Positions 41,900-50,388 of a stretch of 64,000 nucleotides of DNA are shown here, in pieces (position 1 is the first letter of the stretch; each line of letters starts with the position of its first letter). The position numbers and the translations under genes are program-made. The notes beneath the pieces are model-generated. The model did no database searches, was not told the origin of the DNA, and was given only the letters and a program-made list of their open reading frames with translations. The stretch is from FEB-25 sp963822175 (GTDB taxonomy: Bacteria; Chloroflexota; Anaerolineae; Anaerolineales; UBA4823), in contig CAWGGJ010000009.1 in NCBI GenBank assembly GCA_963822175.1, positions 1 to 64,000 of the forward strand. Direction: 5' to 3'.

Positions 41900-43522
41900 C
41901 TAATCCCTGTATATCCTGACTCTCCGATAAGGTTCCTTGCCATAGGAATGGGATACCAGATTTGCCTGGCGCGCCATTTGATGCTGTAAACGGCGAATGT
42001 ATGCTGTGGCAGGAGGCAGCTCAACATACCGCTCTCCATTCAATACTGCGTCTATGGCAGACTGTGTACTTTGCATGGCTGGATCCACGCCTCGATCTTC
42101 CGATATCGTAGTGGAAAGGCTGAATAAATCACTCAGGAAGTGCTGCATCTGGTTAACCGTGTTTGCCCTTAATACATAGATGGGCATTCCGCGGTTCTCA
42201 GCATCAACCACAGGATGTTGACGGTTGCGGTAATAGGATCGCAACGTTACAAGAACCCCCGCAGCCTCCAGCTCATTTACCACCACTGCTGGAACACCCA
42301 GGTATTTGGCAGCCTGGATGAGTCGATTACGTGCCACGCCATACGGATAGATCCGCACAGGCTGAAGAGAGGACACTGTCTGAGGGGTTTCGTCCTGCTC
42401 GTGCTCACCGGTCGATTCTTCCGAGCGAGGCCGGGTTCCAACAGGCACCTGGCTGCGCTCCTTGCCAAACTCCATCGGCTGACGGCTGATACCCTGGGCA
42501 CCTATGCCACGTTTTGCGGGTGGGGCGGGACGTTCAATGTGTATTTCACCACTCTCATCACGGTAACGTAATTCGGGTGGGATTGGATATCCACGCAACA
42601 TTGCATCCACAGAATTGCCGACATCCATGTGTACTGCCAATCGATCACGGGTCTGAATTTCGATCAGGATATCGAATGTGGGCGGAGAACGTCGCTCAAG
42701 CACTGTCTTCTGGGTACCGCGCCGACGTGCTTCCTCATCAGAGAGCGTAACCGACTCGATCCCTCCCACCAGGTCTGACAAAGTGGGATTGAGTAGAAGG
42801 TTTTCCAGTGAATTGCCGTGAGCAGTACCAATGAGCTGTACGCCACGCTCAGCGATGGTACGGGCAGCAGCAGCTTCCAATTCCCTTCCGATCTCATCGA
42901 TAACAATCACCTCTGGGTTATGGTTCTCGACTGCCTCGATCATCACTTCATGTTGCAGTGAAGGGGTTGAGACTTGCATACGCCTGGCGTTACCGACTGC
43001 TGGATGCGGAACATCACCATCGCCACCGATCTCATTGGAGGTATCAACAATAACCACTCTCTTTTTCTCTGCCAGGAGGCGTGCAGATTCTCGTAGCATG
43101 GTTGTTTTTCCAATTCCAGGACGGCCCAGCAGTAACAAGCTCTTACCACTTTCAATCAAGTCCTGGATGATATCAGTCGTCCCATAGACGGCACGCCCAA
43201 CCCTGCAGGTCAACCCAACAATATTGCCACGTCGGTTACGGATGGCGGCAATGCGATGCAATGTTCGCTCCATCCCAGCGCGGTTGTCTGTATCGAAGGT
43301 GCTGATACGCTCGACCACATAATCGATGTCTTCATGGGTGACCTCAACCTGGCTGAGATTTTCTTCCCGGTCAACAAAACGTGCTGTAGGTATCCGTCCC
43401 AGGTCAAGGATAACTTCCAGGAGATCATCCGACCGGTTAATGCTCGTTAGTTGAATAACCACCTGAGGTGGTAGAACATTCAGTAATACATCGAGGTTGT
43501 CAGTAATTCGTTTTCTTGTCAT
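41900..43522 (-). CDS. Ycf45/SpoIIIAA-like AAA ATPase with R3H domain
   Basis: This 540-residue protein has an N-terminal region with repeated NLSQVEVTHEDIDYVV-type sequence, then a RecA/AAA ATPase core (Walker A LLGRPGIGKTT near residue 140, Walker B VIVIDEIGRELEA), a proline-rich linker and a C-terminal R3H nucleic-acid-binding domain (LPPATAYIRRLQHQMARQ). This is the architecture of plastid/cyanobacterial Ycf45 relatives, whose function is not established. I use ATG 43522 with GGGAAG nearby; 43543 is possible. It lies between the GNAT gene and tmk. Confidence 0.85.
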   Translation of the reverse strand: MTRKRITDNLDVLLNVLPPQVVIQLTSINRSDDLLEVILDLGRIPTARFVDREENLSQVEVTHEDIDYVVERISTFDTDNRAGMERTLHRIAAIRNRRGNIVGLTCRVGRAVYGTTDIIQDLIESGKSLLLLGRPGIGKTTMLRESARLLAEKKRVVIVDTSNEIGGDGDVPHPAVGNARRMQVSTPSLQHEVMIEAVENHNPEVIVIDEIGRELEAAAARTIAERGVQLIGTAHGNSLENLLLNPTLSDLVGGIESVTLSDEEARRRGTQKTVLERRSPPTFDILIEIQTRDRLAVHMDVGNSVDAMLRGYPIPPELRYRDESGEIHIERPAPPAKRGIGAQGISRQPMEFGKERSQVPVGTRPRSEESTGEHEQDETPQTVSSLQPVRIYPYGVARNRLIQAAKYLGVPAVVVNELEAAGVLVTLRSYYRNRQHPVVDAENRGMPIYVLRANTVNQMQHFLSDLFSLSTTISEDRGVDPAMQSTQSAIDAVLNGERYVELPPATAYIRRLQHQMARQANLVSHSYGKEPYRRVRIYRD

Positions 43523-43563
43523 ATTCTTCCCAACGGATCCCATAATATGGGAACCTTTTTAAC

Positions 43564-44553
43564 TCAGGATACAGAATCGGTTCTTGGATGCTTTTCTGCT
43601 TCTAATTGCTCCATGTGCCGGGATTCTTCAATTTGGGCAATGGGAGCATTTGGTTCAGTACGTGTTCCATTGATCGCGTGCACAGGAAGGGCTTGTTTTA
43701 CCCGAAGGTTTACTGATAGATGGCGTACCATCAACGCTTGATCAGGTCCAGATTGAGCACCTGTTTCTTCTATAGCTGTCTCCAGCCAGGATTGATAGGA
43801 GCGGATGCAGATGTATAATGGACGACCACTCCTACCTGGTAGCTGCCGTAACAACTGTATCAGGTGCCTATCGAAGTCCTCTGCATCAGGATGTACAAAT
43901 GGCTGAACCCAAATCCCATTCCGCCCAAATTTCAACTCAACAAAGGCGCGTAATTCACCATGCTGGAAATGGACAAAACCTTTCAAATTCCGTTTGGGGA
44001 GTGGTTCCACCTGCTGAATTAAGCCCGGCACCACATTACAGTATAGGGAATGCGCACCAAGTACATCACCCGACCTGCAAGGCCTCCAGGAAACATGGTC
44101 CTCGTCAGCGATTGTCTTTCCATCCAACCGCCAAATGCGCTGCCGGGCATAAATCGCAAATCCTGCACGACGTAACAAGGGATATACCGGGCTGCTCTCA
44201 TCCACGTCTGCCAGGATATGGAATGCTCCTTCCATTCCTACCTGCATGGCCATTAAATCTGACAGGGCTGATAAATCTACTGCTTCCAATCCATTTTCAG
44301 GTGCCAGATAGGAAAGCCGCGCATACGCAGAACCCTTCACATAGGTAACCTGTCCGATGAGCGGTCTTCTGGTATTCACATCACACCGATAGGTAAAGAT
44401 CCTGGTTGATGGTCCCCAATAGGTAAGAAATGCACCCATGGGTATCAAGGCTTGCCCATGGATTAAAACACGCATGGAATCCAGGAAGAGACCTTTCCTG
44501 CGATAACTATTCAGAAGAAATATATCACGCCATTTAAAAGGGCGAATGTTCAT
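43564..44553 (-). CDS. GNAT-like protein of unknown function
   Basis: This 329-residue soluble protein starts MNIRPFKWRDIFLLNSYRRKG. Two halves have weak GNAT-like patterning (ALSDLMAMQVGMEGAFHILADV; YICIRSYQSWLETAIEETGAQ), suggesting a tandem acetyltransferase fold, but no clean acetyl-CoA loop. It overlaps pdxT by four bases and precedes the R3H ATPase, so it is firmly inside the pdx-tmk operon. The function is unknown. Confidence 0.6.
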   Translation of the reverse strand: MNIRPFKWRDIFLLNSYRRKGLFLDSMRVLIHGQALIPMGAFLTYWGPSTRIFTYRCDVNTRRPLIGQVTYVKGSAYARLSYLAPENGLEAVDLSALSDLMAMQVGMEGAFHILADVDESSPVYPLLRRAGFAIYARQRIWRLDGKTIADEDHVSWRPCRSGDVLGAHSLYCNVVPGLIQQVEPLPKRNLKGFVHFQHGELRAFVELKFGRNGIWVQPFVHPDAEDFDRHLIQLLRQLPGRSGRPLYICIRSYQSWLETAIEETGAQSGPDQALMVRHLSVNLRVKQALPVHAINGTRTEPNAPIAQIEESRHMEQLEAEKHPRTDSVS

Positions 44554-45128
44554 GCGGCTAGTTGTAAAAAGTAGCGGTGAAACCGGTCGTCTTTAGTCAG
44601 TTCAGGATGGAATGCAGTGGCTAATAAGTGACCTTGCTGAGCAGCAACAATACGACCATCCTGAAGTTTAGCCAGAATCCTTGCCCCGGCCTGTACAGAC
44701 TCGATCAATGGAGCACGAATGAAAATCGCATGGTAAGGTTTCTCATTGGGATCTATTGTTTTCAGGACCGGGACAGCTATATCCATTTCAAAACTATCCA
44801 CCTGACGGCCAAAAGCATTACGTTCCACGGTGATATCCATTAATTTGAGCAGAGGTTGGTCACGATGGGCATCCTTGGACAGAAAAATCGCCCCTGCACA
44901 GGTACCCCATATGGCTTTGGCATGGCCAAACTTGCGTAATGGCTCCATCAAACCATAATTAACTGCCAGCTTGGCAATCGTGGTCGATTCTCCGCCCGGG
45001 ATGATCAAGCCATTAAGGTCTTCGAGCTGCTTGGGTAGGCGCACTTCAACAACCGTGATGCCCAAACCCAACAACATCACACGGTGCTCAGCAAAATCAC
45101 CTTGTAAAGCTAAAATACCAATCCGCAT
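44550..45128 (-). CDS. pdxT: Pyridoxal 5'-phosphate synthase glutaminase subunit
   Basis: The 192-residue glutaminase releases ammonia from glutamine for PdxS. The oxyanion motif GGEST, nucleophile Cys in GTCAGAIF and the His-x-Glu of the triad in FHPEL are present. It starts directly after the pdxS stop codon. Together the two make PLP from ribose 5-phosphate, glyceraldehyde 3-phosphate and glutamine. Confidence 0.96.
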   Translation of the reverse strand: MRIGILALQGDFAEHRVMLLGLGITVVEVRLPKQLEDLNGLIIPGGESTTIAKLAVNYGLMEPLRKFGHAKAIWGTCAGAIFLSKDAHRDQPLLKLMDITVERNAFGRQVDSFEMDIAVPVLKTIDPNEKPYHAIFIRAPLIESVQAGARILAKLQDGRIVAAQQGHLLATAFHPELTKDDRFHRYFLQLAA

Positions 45129-46016
45129 TTACCAACCACGTCCAGCGATCCGCTCCACTTCAGGCATTGTGGACACATTACGCCCGACCATGGGTTCGCC
45201 CAGGTTTCGGCTCACTTCTGCCAGGATATAAGGATCGTTGTAATGGGTGACTGACTTGACGATCGCAACCGCACGTTTGGCAGGGTCACTGGATTTAAAG
45301 ATACCCGATCCAACAAAAACCCCATCCACACCTAATTGCATCATCAAGGCAGCGTCAGCTGGTGTTGCCACACCACCAGCAGCAAAATTCACTACTGGCA
45401 TTCGGCCTTCCTGGCGTGTTTCAACAACCAGGTGATAGGGAGCCCCAATTTCCTTGGAAAATGCCATCAGCTCTTCATCCGGGAGATTTTGCAGATGGCG
45501 AATCTCGCCCATTACGGTACGTGCGTGCCTGACAGCCTCAACCACGTCGCCGGTACCTGCTTCACCTTTTGTACGGATCATGGCAGCACCTTCCCCGATC
45601 CGGCGCAAGGCTTCACCCAGGTTACGACAGCCGCAGACGAATGGGACCTTGAAATCGTGTTTATAAATATGGTGTTCTTCGTCCGCAGGGGTCAGGACCT
45701 CTGATTCATCAATGTAATCGACTCCAATGGCCTCCAGAATTTGGGCTTCAACAAAATGACCGATGCGGCATTTTGCCATGACTGGAATAGATACGGCATC
45801 CATAATCTGCAGGATCAGCTCCGGGTCACTCATTCGAGCTACCCCACCCTGGGCGCGGATATCCGCAGGAACACGCTCCAACGCCATTACTGCAACTGCT
45901 CCCGCGTCCTCGGCGATCTTGGCATGCTCAGCCGTGACCACATCCATGATCACGCCTCCCTTGAGCATCTGTGCCAAGCCCTTCTTAACGGTAAATGTGT
46001 TTGTTTGTCCTTCCAT
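45129..46016 (-). CDS. pdxS: Pyridoxal 5'-phosphate synthase synthase subunit
   Basis: The 295-residue (beta/alpha)8 barrel condenses pentose and triose phosphates with ammonia to PLP. Highly conserved segments are MLKGGVIMDVVTAEHAKIAEDAGAV (read in pieces), ALERVPADIR, MAKCRIGHFVEAQ and DYIDESEVLTPAD. ATG 46016 has GGAGG in front; the longer frame upstream to 46079 is not supported. First gene of the five-gene operon ending with tmk. Confidence 0.97.
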   Translation of the reverse strand: MEGQTNTFTVKKGLAQMLKGGVIMDVVTAEHAKIAEDAGAVAVMALERVPADIRAQGGVARMSDPELILQIMDAVSIPVMAKCRIGHFVEAQILEAIGVDYIDESEVLTPADEEHHIYKHDFKVPFVCGCRNLGEALRRIGEGAAMIRTKGEAGTGDVVEAVRHARTVMGEIRHLQNLPDEELMAFSKEIGAPYHLVVETRQEGRMPVVNFAAGGVATPADAALMMQLGVDGVFVGSGIFKSSDPAKRAVAIVKSVTHYNDPYILAEVSRNLGEPMVGRNVSTMPEVERIAGRGW

Positions 46017-46231
46017 ACGATCAACCTCCTGAAAACGGGAAAAGACTCCCGTGCTACACCAGCAACGCCAGTCTCGCAAATCAATGATGGATTAATTGAA
46101 TGTTTTACAGAATTCTACCACGCCCTATAGGGCATGACAATCTATCAGAGCTTCCCCCAGTCTTCAGATAGCAATCAAGACGGAAGGTTTCATCCCAAAT
46201 AAGATATACTAGATTACATGGAGAGAATTCA

Positions 46232-46717
46232 ATGAACCTGATCAGCGTAAAAATTGAAAAGCCTGAAGATATTAATTTCATCCTGGGGCAATCGCACTTT
46301 ATTAAGACGGTCGAAGATATACACGAAACCCTGGTATGCACTGTGCCGGGAATCAAATTTGGGCTGGCTTTCTGTGAAGCATCAGGGAAATGCCTGATCC
46401 GCTGGAGCGGTACAGATGAGGCGATGATCGATCTGGCACGCAAGAACGCCCAGGCAATTGGGGCTGGCCACAGTTTTATTGTCTTCCTTGGAGAAGGTTA
46501 TTACCCGATCAATGTGCTCAATGCGATCAAAGCGGTTCCTGAAGTTTGCACAGTTTTCTGTGCGACAGCCAACCCGGTGGAAGTCCTTATCGCTGAAACG
46601 GAGCTTGGGCGGGGTATCCTGGGGGTGGTGGATGGCAGTTCACCCCTGGGCATCGAAGGGGAGGAGGATATTGCCTGGCGCAAGGGGTTCTTGCGTATGA
46701 TCGGCTATAAATTGTAA
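46232..46717 (+). CDS. Adenosine-specific kinase family protein (DUF355)
   Basis: This 161-residue protein matches the adenosine-specific kinase family (PF04008), known mainly from archaea and thermophiles. Typical segments are TVEDIHETLV, FGLAFCEASGKCLIRWSGTD, GHSFIVFLGEGYYPINVL, and CATANPVEVLIAET, followed by GRGILGVVDG. GGAGAG precedes the ATG. The physiological reaction is poorly known. It stands alone. Confidence 0.85.
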   Translation: MNLISVKIEKPEDINFILGQSHFIKTVEDIHETLVCTVPGIKFGLAFCEASGKCLIRWSGTDEAMIDLARKNAQAIGAGHSFIVFLGEGYYPINVLNAIKAVPEVCTVFCATANPVEVLIAETELGRGILGVVDGSSPLGIEGEEDIAWRKGFLRMIGYKL

Positions 46718-46808
46718 GGGCACAAAAAAGCCAGAAATACTGGAGCCAAATGTAAGCCTGAGGATTTCTTGGCTTGAGAAGGAATGCCAGGGATCATCCA
46801 CATTTATG

Positions 46809-46830
46809 CTATAATACTATTGTATTATAG
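46809..46830 (+). promoter_or_regulatory. Palindromic operator/promoter of the GntR gene
   Basis: CTATAATAC (46809-46817) and GTATTATAG (46822-46830) are exact reverse complements around TATT. The left arm contains a TATAAT -10 hexamer (46810-46815), but no good -35 is seen. It lies 45 bases before the GntR ATG, as expected for an autoregulated YtrA-type repressor. Confidence 0.65.
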
Positions 46831-46874
46831 TTATGGTACAATATATCAAATCTGAACGATATAGATTACGCAAT

Positions 46875-47258
46875 ATGAATATCCAGATCGATAAAAACAG
46901 CCGAGTACCCATATACAACCAGATCAAAGAACAGATCACAGGCTTGATTCAGGCTGGCCAAATCACGACCGGTGACCAGCTTCCCACAATCCGAAACCTA
47001 TCCATGGAGCTGTCGGTTAATATCAACACGGTTGCCCTGGCGTACCGTGATCTAGTCAACAGTGGGGTGATCATCACCGAACGCGGTAAAGGCAGCTTCG
47101 TTGCGAGCACGCCAGGTGAAGAGGAAATGCAAACCATCCGGCAGGAAAAGTTAATGAATTTAATCACCGCGTTGGTTCATGAGACTAGCCGCCTGGGATA
47201 CACAGATGAAGAAGTCGGGCGGGCATTTGTTGATCAATATAGGAAGAGGAATGGGTGA
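46875..47258 (+). CDS. GntR-family regulator, YtrA type
   Basis: This 127-residue repressor has an N-terminal GntR winged helix (VPIYNQIKEQITGLIQAGQI, DQLPTIRNLSMELSVNINTVALAYRDL) and only a short helical C-terminal dimerisation part, which places it in the YtrA subfamily. Such genes are usually followed by the membrane or ABC genes they repress; here only a broken frame follows. The ATG at 46875 (MNIQIDKNSRVPIYN) fits the family; ATG 46833 is possible. No Shine-Dalgarno sequence is visible. Confidence 0.83.
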   Translation: MNIQIDKNSRVPIYNQIKEQITGLIQAGQITTGDQLPTIRNLSMELSVNINTVALAYRDLVNSGVIITERGKGSFVASTPGEEEMQTIRQEKLMNLITALVHETSRLGYTDEEVGRAFVDQYRKRNG

Positions 47259-47480
47259 TTTATCGGTTTCCGACAATTTAGCCTGCCTGAAATTAATTTT
47301 GCGGTGATGCTGGGGCTCATCATCTCTCGAAACATGCCCAAATTCTGGGGAGCTCATATTCCGCTATTCCTGGTTGAGGAGAGAGAGAAGATAACCATGA
47401 GCACTAGTATATGCTCCCATGCCTCTTTCGGTGATAAGCTGCCTGGAAAATTAACTGTTGTCTCGTGGTTCAACCACTAA
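47255..47480 (+). pseudogene. Broken partner gene of the GntR regulator
   Basis: A GTG at 47255 overlaps the GntR stop (GTGA) and reads MIYRFPTI before a stop. In the +1 frame the sequence continues SLPEINFAVMLGLIISRNMPKFWG and IPLFLVEEREK, down to a TAA at 47480. One extra T near 47281 would join the two. The result has one short hydrophobic helix and looks like a small membrane protein truncated after about 45 residues. It is either decayed or misread. Confidence 0.4.
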
Positions 47481-47919
47481 TACCTGTGTGTACTGGCAGC
47501 TCAAGAAGCTTTTATGGTCATACACCGCTTAAGCTCCTCAATAGCGTCGTAGATGCAAGTATGGGGTATTGTGTAATTATTCATTGCTACCGCTACTAAC
47601 ATTCAGTTTAGCAGGCGCAGTTTCAGGCTTTGAATCAATCATCATGATGCCTGGTGGGGGTTTTCACAAACCAAGAGTGGTAAATTTTGGGCAATAACCG
47701 GATTATTCCATTAGCCAGGCAGTTACCAAGCCATCAAACTAGCCAGTGGCGGACAACGCTGCACAAATATATATCTTCAACAACCACTTAATCAGCACCG
47801 CGATCATCCAGGGTAGCTTACGGATAATCCTGCTAATTGAAGGACAGGTGATAGGGCGGGCGATCGGGTTTTTGACAATTGTCAATTTTTTTCAGGAAAG
47901 AATGTAACCTGATGGATTA
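47481..47919. other. Gene-less stretch before the ParB-like gene
   Basis: About 440 bases hold no gene that I can support on either strand. The only structured element is the 14-bp palindrome TTGACAATTGTCAA at 47872-47885, beside the 3' end of the ParB-like gene, followed by a T-run on the plus strand. No tRNA or riboswitch pattern was seen. Confidence 0.5.
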
Positions 47920-48876
47920 TTATTCTATCGCCTGTAAATAATCCTTACACGCCTGCAATTCACTGACAAGCTCATCGATTTTGCGAATCGTAAAACGTAA
48001 AGCCGCGGGCGAGTACCCACCATCTTTGACAAAGGTTACCATCTTATTTGTTGTTCGGTGGAGCAGCTTCATCTCTTCCATAAGCTGCTTAATTGCTGTA
48101 CCAAAATCCTGGTCTTTGCTTTGTTTATCTTTCCCTTCTTTTGCACCCACCTGACCCTGGTGAGCCAAGCGCGCCCTGTCAAACTCAACTTTGGCGATAG
48201 AACGACGCAAGATATCTATGGCAGTATCGCCTGATAATACTGAAGAGGCAATAATTTTTTGCCTTACCTCGGGCGTTGGAGCATCATGGTAGGCGCGGGC
48301 AATTTCGGTAGTTTGAATCTGGGTTAAACCGTCAGCAGAAACTTTTGCAGCAACAACCTTCTTAGCATCCAGGTCATCTCCGAGAATCTGGGCAATCTTC
48401 ACAGTCTTTATCACCCCTTCGTCCTTAGCCTGGTTTTGTACATGCACGTACACGCCTGCCTCTTTTTCACGCCTGTATTGCAGCCATTGGTTAATCGTCG
48501 CAGCTGGTATTGAAGTTCGTCGTGCAATCTCATGCTGGCTAAAACCCATATTGACCAATCTTTGCGCCCATTCCGCCTTATCATCAGCCGCCATTTCCTC
48601 TCCGGACAGGTTTTCAATACCAGATTGGATCAGGTTATCAATTTCATCTTGCCGAACGATCAGGGCGTCAATATCCGTCCACCCGACACGACGAGCAGCC
48701 TCCACCCTTCGGTGCCCCCAGACCAATGTATAACCCCCATTGGCTTCGTACAAACCAATGGGCTCAACCTGACCTTCTTCCAATAGCGACCAACAAAGCT
48801 CTTTCATTCTTTCTTCATCCCAGGTTTTTCGTATAGGTTGGGGAGATGGCCCGATATCGGACAACAGGATCTTCAT
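47920..48876 (-). CDS. ParB/Spo0J/Noc-like DNA-binding protein
   Basis: This 318-residue protein has an N-terminal ParB (CTP-binding-type) domain with EEGQVEPIGLY and WGHRRVEAARR (the family motif GERRxRAA is altered), then a helix-turn-helix (FSQHEIARRTSIPAATINQWL) near residues 112-132 and a helical C-terminal region. ParB proteins bind parS and spread to organise the origin region. Two parS-like sites lie 230-290 bases upstream of its start. No parA gene is adjacent, which is unusual for a segregation pair. It could be a Noc-like or accessory ParB. Confidence 0.82.
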   Translation of the reverse strand: MKILLSDIGPSPQPIRKTWDEERMKELCWSLLEEGQVEPIGLYEANGGYTLVWGHRRVEAARRVGWTDIDALIVRQDEIDNLIQSGIENLSGEEMAADDKAEWAQRLVNMGFSQHEIARRTSIPAATINQWLQYRREKEAGVYVHVQNQAKDEGVIKTVKIAQILGDDLDAKKVVAAKVSADGLTQIQTTEIARAYHDAPTPEVRQKIIASSVLSGDTAIDILRRSIAKVEFDRARLAHQGQVGAKEGKDKQSKDQDFGTAIKQLMEEMKLLHRTTNKMVTFVKDGGYSPAALRFTIRKIDELVSELQACKDYLQAIE

Positions 48877-49103
48877 GTACTATTTCCCTTCTGGCGTATA
48901 TTTTACACCAGCGTATCAGGTCGTGCAAAACCAGTCAACCGAGGGTAAAGCTTATAGACAAAAAAATGGGTCGGTGCATACATTTTCGAAAGAAGGCGAT
49001 CCTGCCAGCGGCGTGGCAAGAATATGAGCCCGCAATGGGCTGAGTAATCGACAGTAAACCATTGCACATGCCAAGCAAGGAACATATTCTCTACATCATG
49101 ATT

Positions 49104-49119
49104 GGTTTCACGTGAAACA
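49104..49119. other. parS-like site 1
   Basis: GGTTTCACGTGAAACA matches the bacterial chromosomal parS consensus TGTTTCACGTGAAACA at 15 of 16 positions; the inner 14 bases are a perfect palindrome. It lies 228 bases upstream of the ParB-like gene start. Confidence 0.88.
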
Positions 49120-49160
49120 CGGTTTATATTTACTTTATTCTATGAAGATATTATTAAAAA

Positions 49161-49176
49161 CGTTTCACGTGAAACA
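49161..49176. other. parS-like site 2
   Basis: CGTTTCACGTGAAACA again matches parS at 15 of 16 positions, 57 bases from site 1. A pair at this spacing is very unlikely by chance. Confidence 0.88.
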
Positions 49177-49301
49177 CATAATGCTATATATATTGCTATT
49201 ATTTAATATTATGTAATTAATTTTACATTAAGGGTGGTTTTATTTGGGTTTTTATGATTGGTAGAGCGTAGAGTCGGATACCCTGAAGACCATCGGACTG
49301 A

Positions 49302-50303
49302 CTAGCCTCCATTATCGCGTGACCAGGTCTCTAATATCTCCTCCACCATATCCAGGTAAGCGTCCAATCCCGTGATCCGCTCAGAAAATGCTTCCCCAAG
49401 CAGTCCAAGCTGCTCGCCTGCTTTTTGCCAGGCTTCTCGATGAGGATAATCAGGCGGTAAGGCATGTATGGTATGTGTCCAGGTACGCCAAAATGGCCAC
49501 AAGGCATCACCTGGGGTCGGGCTATCAAGAATTACATCCACAGCGCGTTCATAGTATAACCAGCGAAAGGGATGTAATCGCATGGGTGCTGTGCTGGGAA
49601 GCAGGGCGGCGTATGCACTAGCCCATTCAGGCAGCCATGAACGAATTGTATCTGCCTCCACCGCAGATGCACCCAATAATCCCAAAAACCCCTTGTATAA
49701 GCCGGCTTTACCCACGGCCTTCGCCTTTGCAGGCAGATCCAACAAAAATCGTCTCTCGGTAAGGTTGGGGCCACTCAGTCCTGCCACAGCATTTGCGGCA
49801 TGTTCCAATGCATGCAGATATAAAGAAGCATCCTGTGGTCCAGGTAGGCGTGGATCAGATTCAAACAATTCCCACATTTCCCTGGCGTGTCCGGCTTGTT
49901 TCCGCACACGGTTTAGCACGTTCACTGGACTATCAAATTGGCCTCGCACGCTAGCCTGGATAAAATCTAAAAAATGTTGTGGGTCATACATGATCTTACA
50001 CCCATACATTGCCGGGCCCAGCCAAGGATGCACCCTCAACTCGCGCGGTTGACGGTATACCGTATGCACATGATGCGAGATATCCAGGTGCACTTCGTCG
50101 GATACTCTGATAATCTCCCGCTCAACTTTAACTTCATCGGTATGGATAAAGAACAGGTCAATATCAGCCGTGTTGCCGATCAAGGGGGAATCTCCCAGCA
50201 ACGATCCTTGCAAGTAGACAGCCAACAATGTGTGATCAGAACTCACATATCTATCTACGGTATCTTTGGCGATTTTAAGCAGCATGGTTCGATTAATTCG
50301 CAT
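49302..50303 (-). CDS. Nucleotidyltransferase-fold protein
   Basis: This 333-residue protein has an N-terminal nucleotidyltransferase motif: QGSLLGDSP followed by TADIDLFFIH gives the GS...D-x-D metal site. The rest is helical and lacks known motifs. It resembles aminoglycoside-type or MNT-like NTases of unknown target. ATG 50303 (MRINRTMLLK) is preceded by AGGGG; the longer frame to 50381 is rejected. It is probably the last gene of the rdgB operon, 85 bases after the deoxynucleoside kinase. Confidence 0.72.
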   Translation of the reverse strand: MRINRTMLLKIAKDTVDRYVSSDHTLLAVYLQGSLLGDSPLIGNTADIDLFFIHTDEVKVEREIIRVSDEVHLDISHHVHTVYRQPRELRVHPWLGPAMYGCKIMYDPQHFLDFIQASVRGQFDSPVNVLNRVRKQAGHAREMWELFESDPRLPGPQDASLYLHALEHAANAVAGLSGPNLTERRFLLDLPAKAKAVGKAGLYKGFLGLLGASAVEADTIRSWLPEWASAYAALLPSTAPMRLHPFRWLYYERAVDVILDSPTPGDALWPFWRTWTHTIHALPPDYPHREAWQKAGEQLGLLGEAFSERITGLDAYLDMVEEILETWSRDNGG

Positions 50304-50388
50304 ATTTTTCCCCTGGCTTATAAAAAAAGGGCGTCCTGGTTGGTTTTTCTTCTTGGAGCATAGATATCCTAGGCAGCTCAACTAAGAT

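Larger units (their letters stand above)
48877..49301. other. Intergenic region with two parS sites and an AT-rich tract
   Basis: The 425 bases between the ParB-like gene and a minus-strand nucleotidyltransferase contain two parS-like palindromes and, at about 49177-49250, a long AT-rich stretch. No DnaA box (TTATNCACA) was found by eye, so I do not call an origin. Short open frames here have no ribosome site or recognisable sequence. Confidence 0.6.

Noticed and set aside
48903..49085. 60-codon minus-strand frame upstream of parB
   Set aside because: The WQDRLLSKMYAPTHF part looked protein-like, but there is no ribosome site and no stop-to-start context. Kept as noncoding.
49177..49260. AT-rich tract as possible replication origin
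   Set aside because: Suggestive next to parS, but no DnaA boxes and no dnaA gene in the window.
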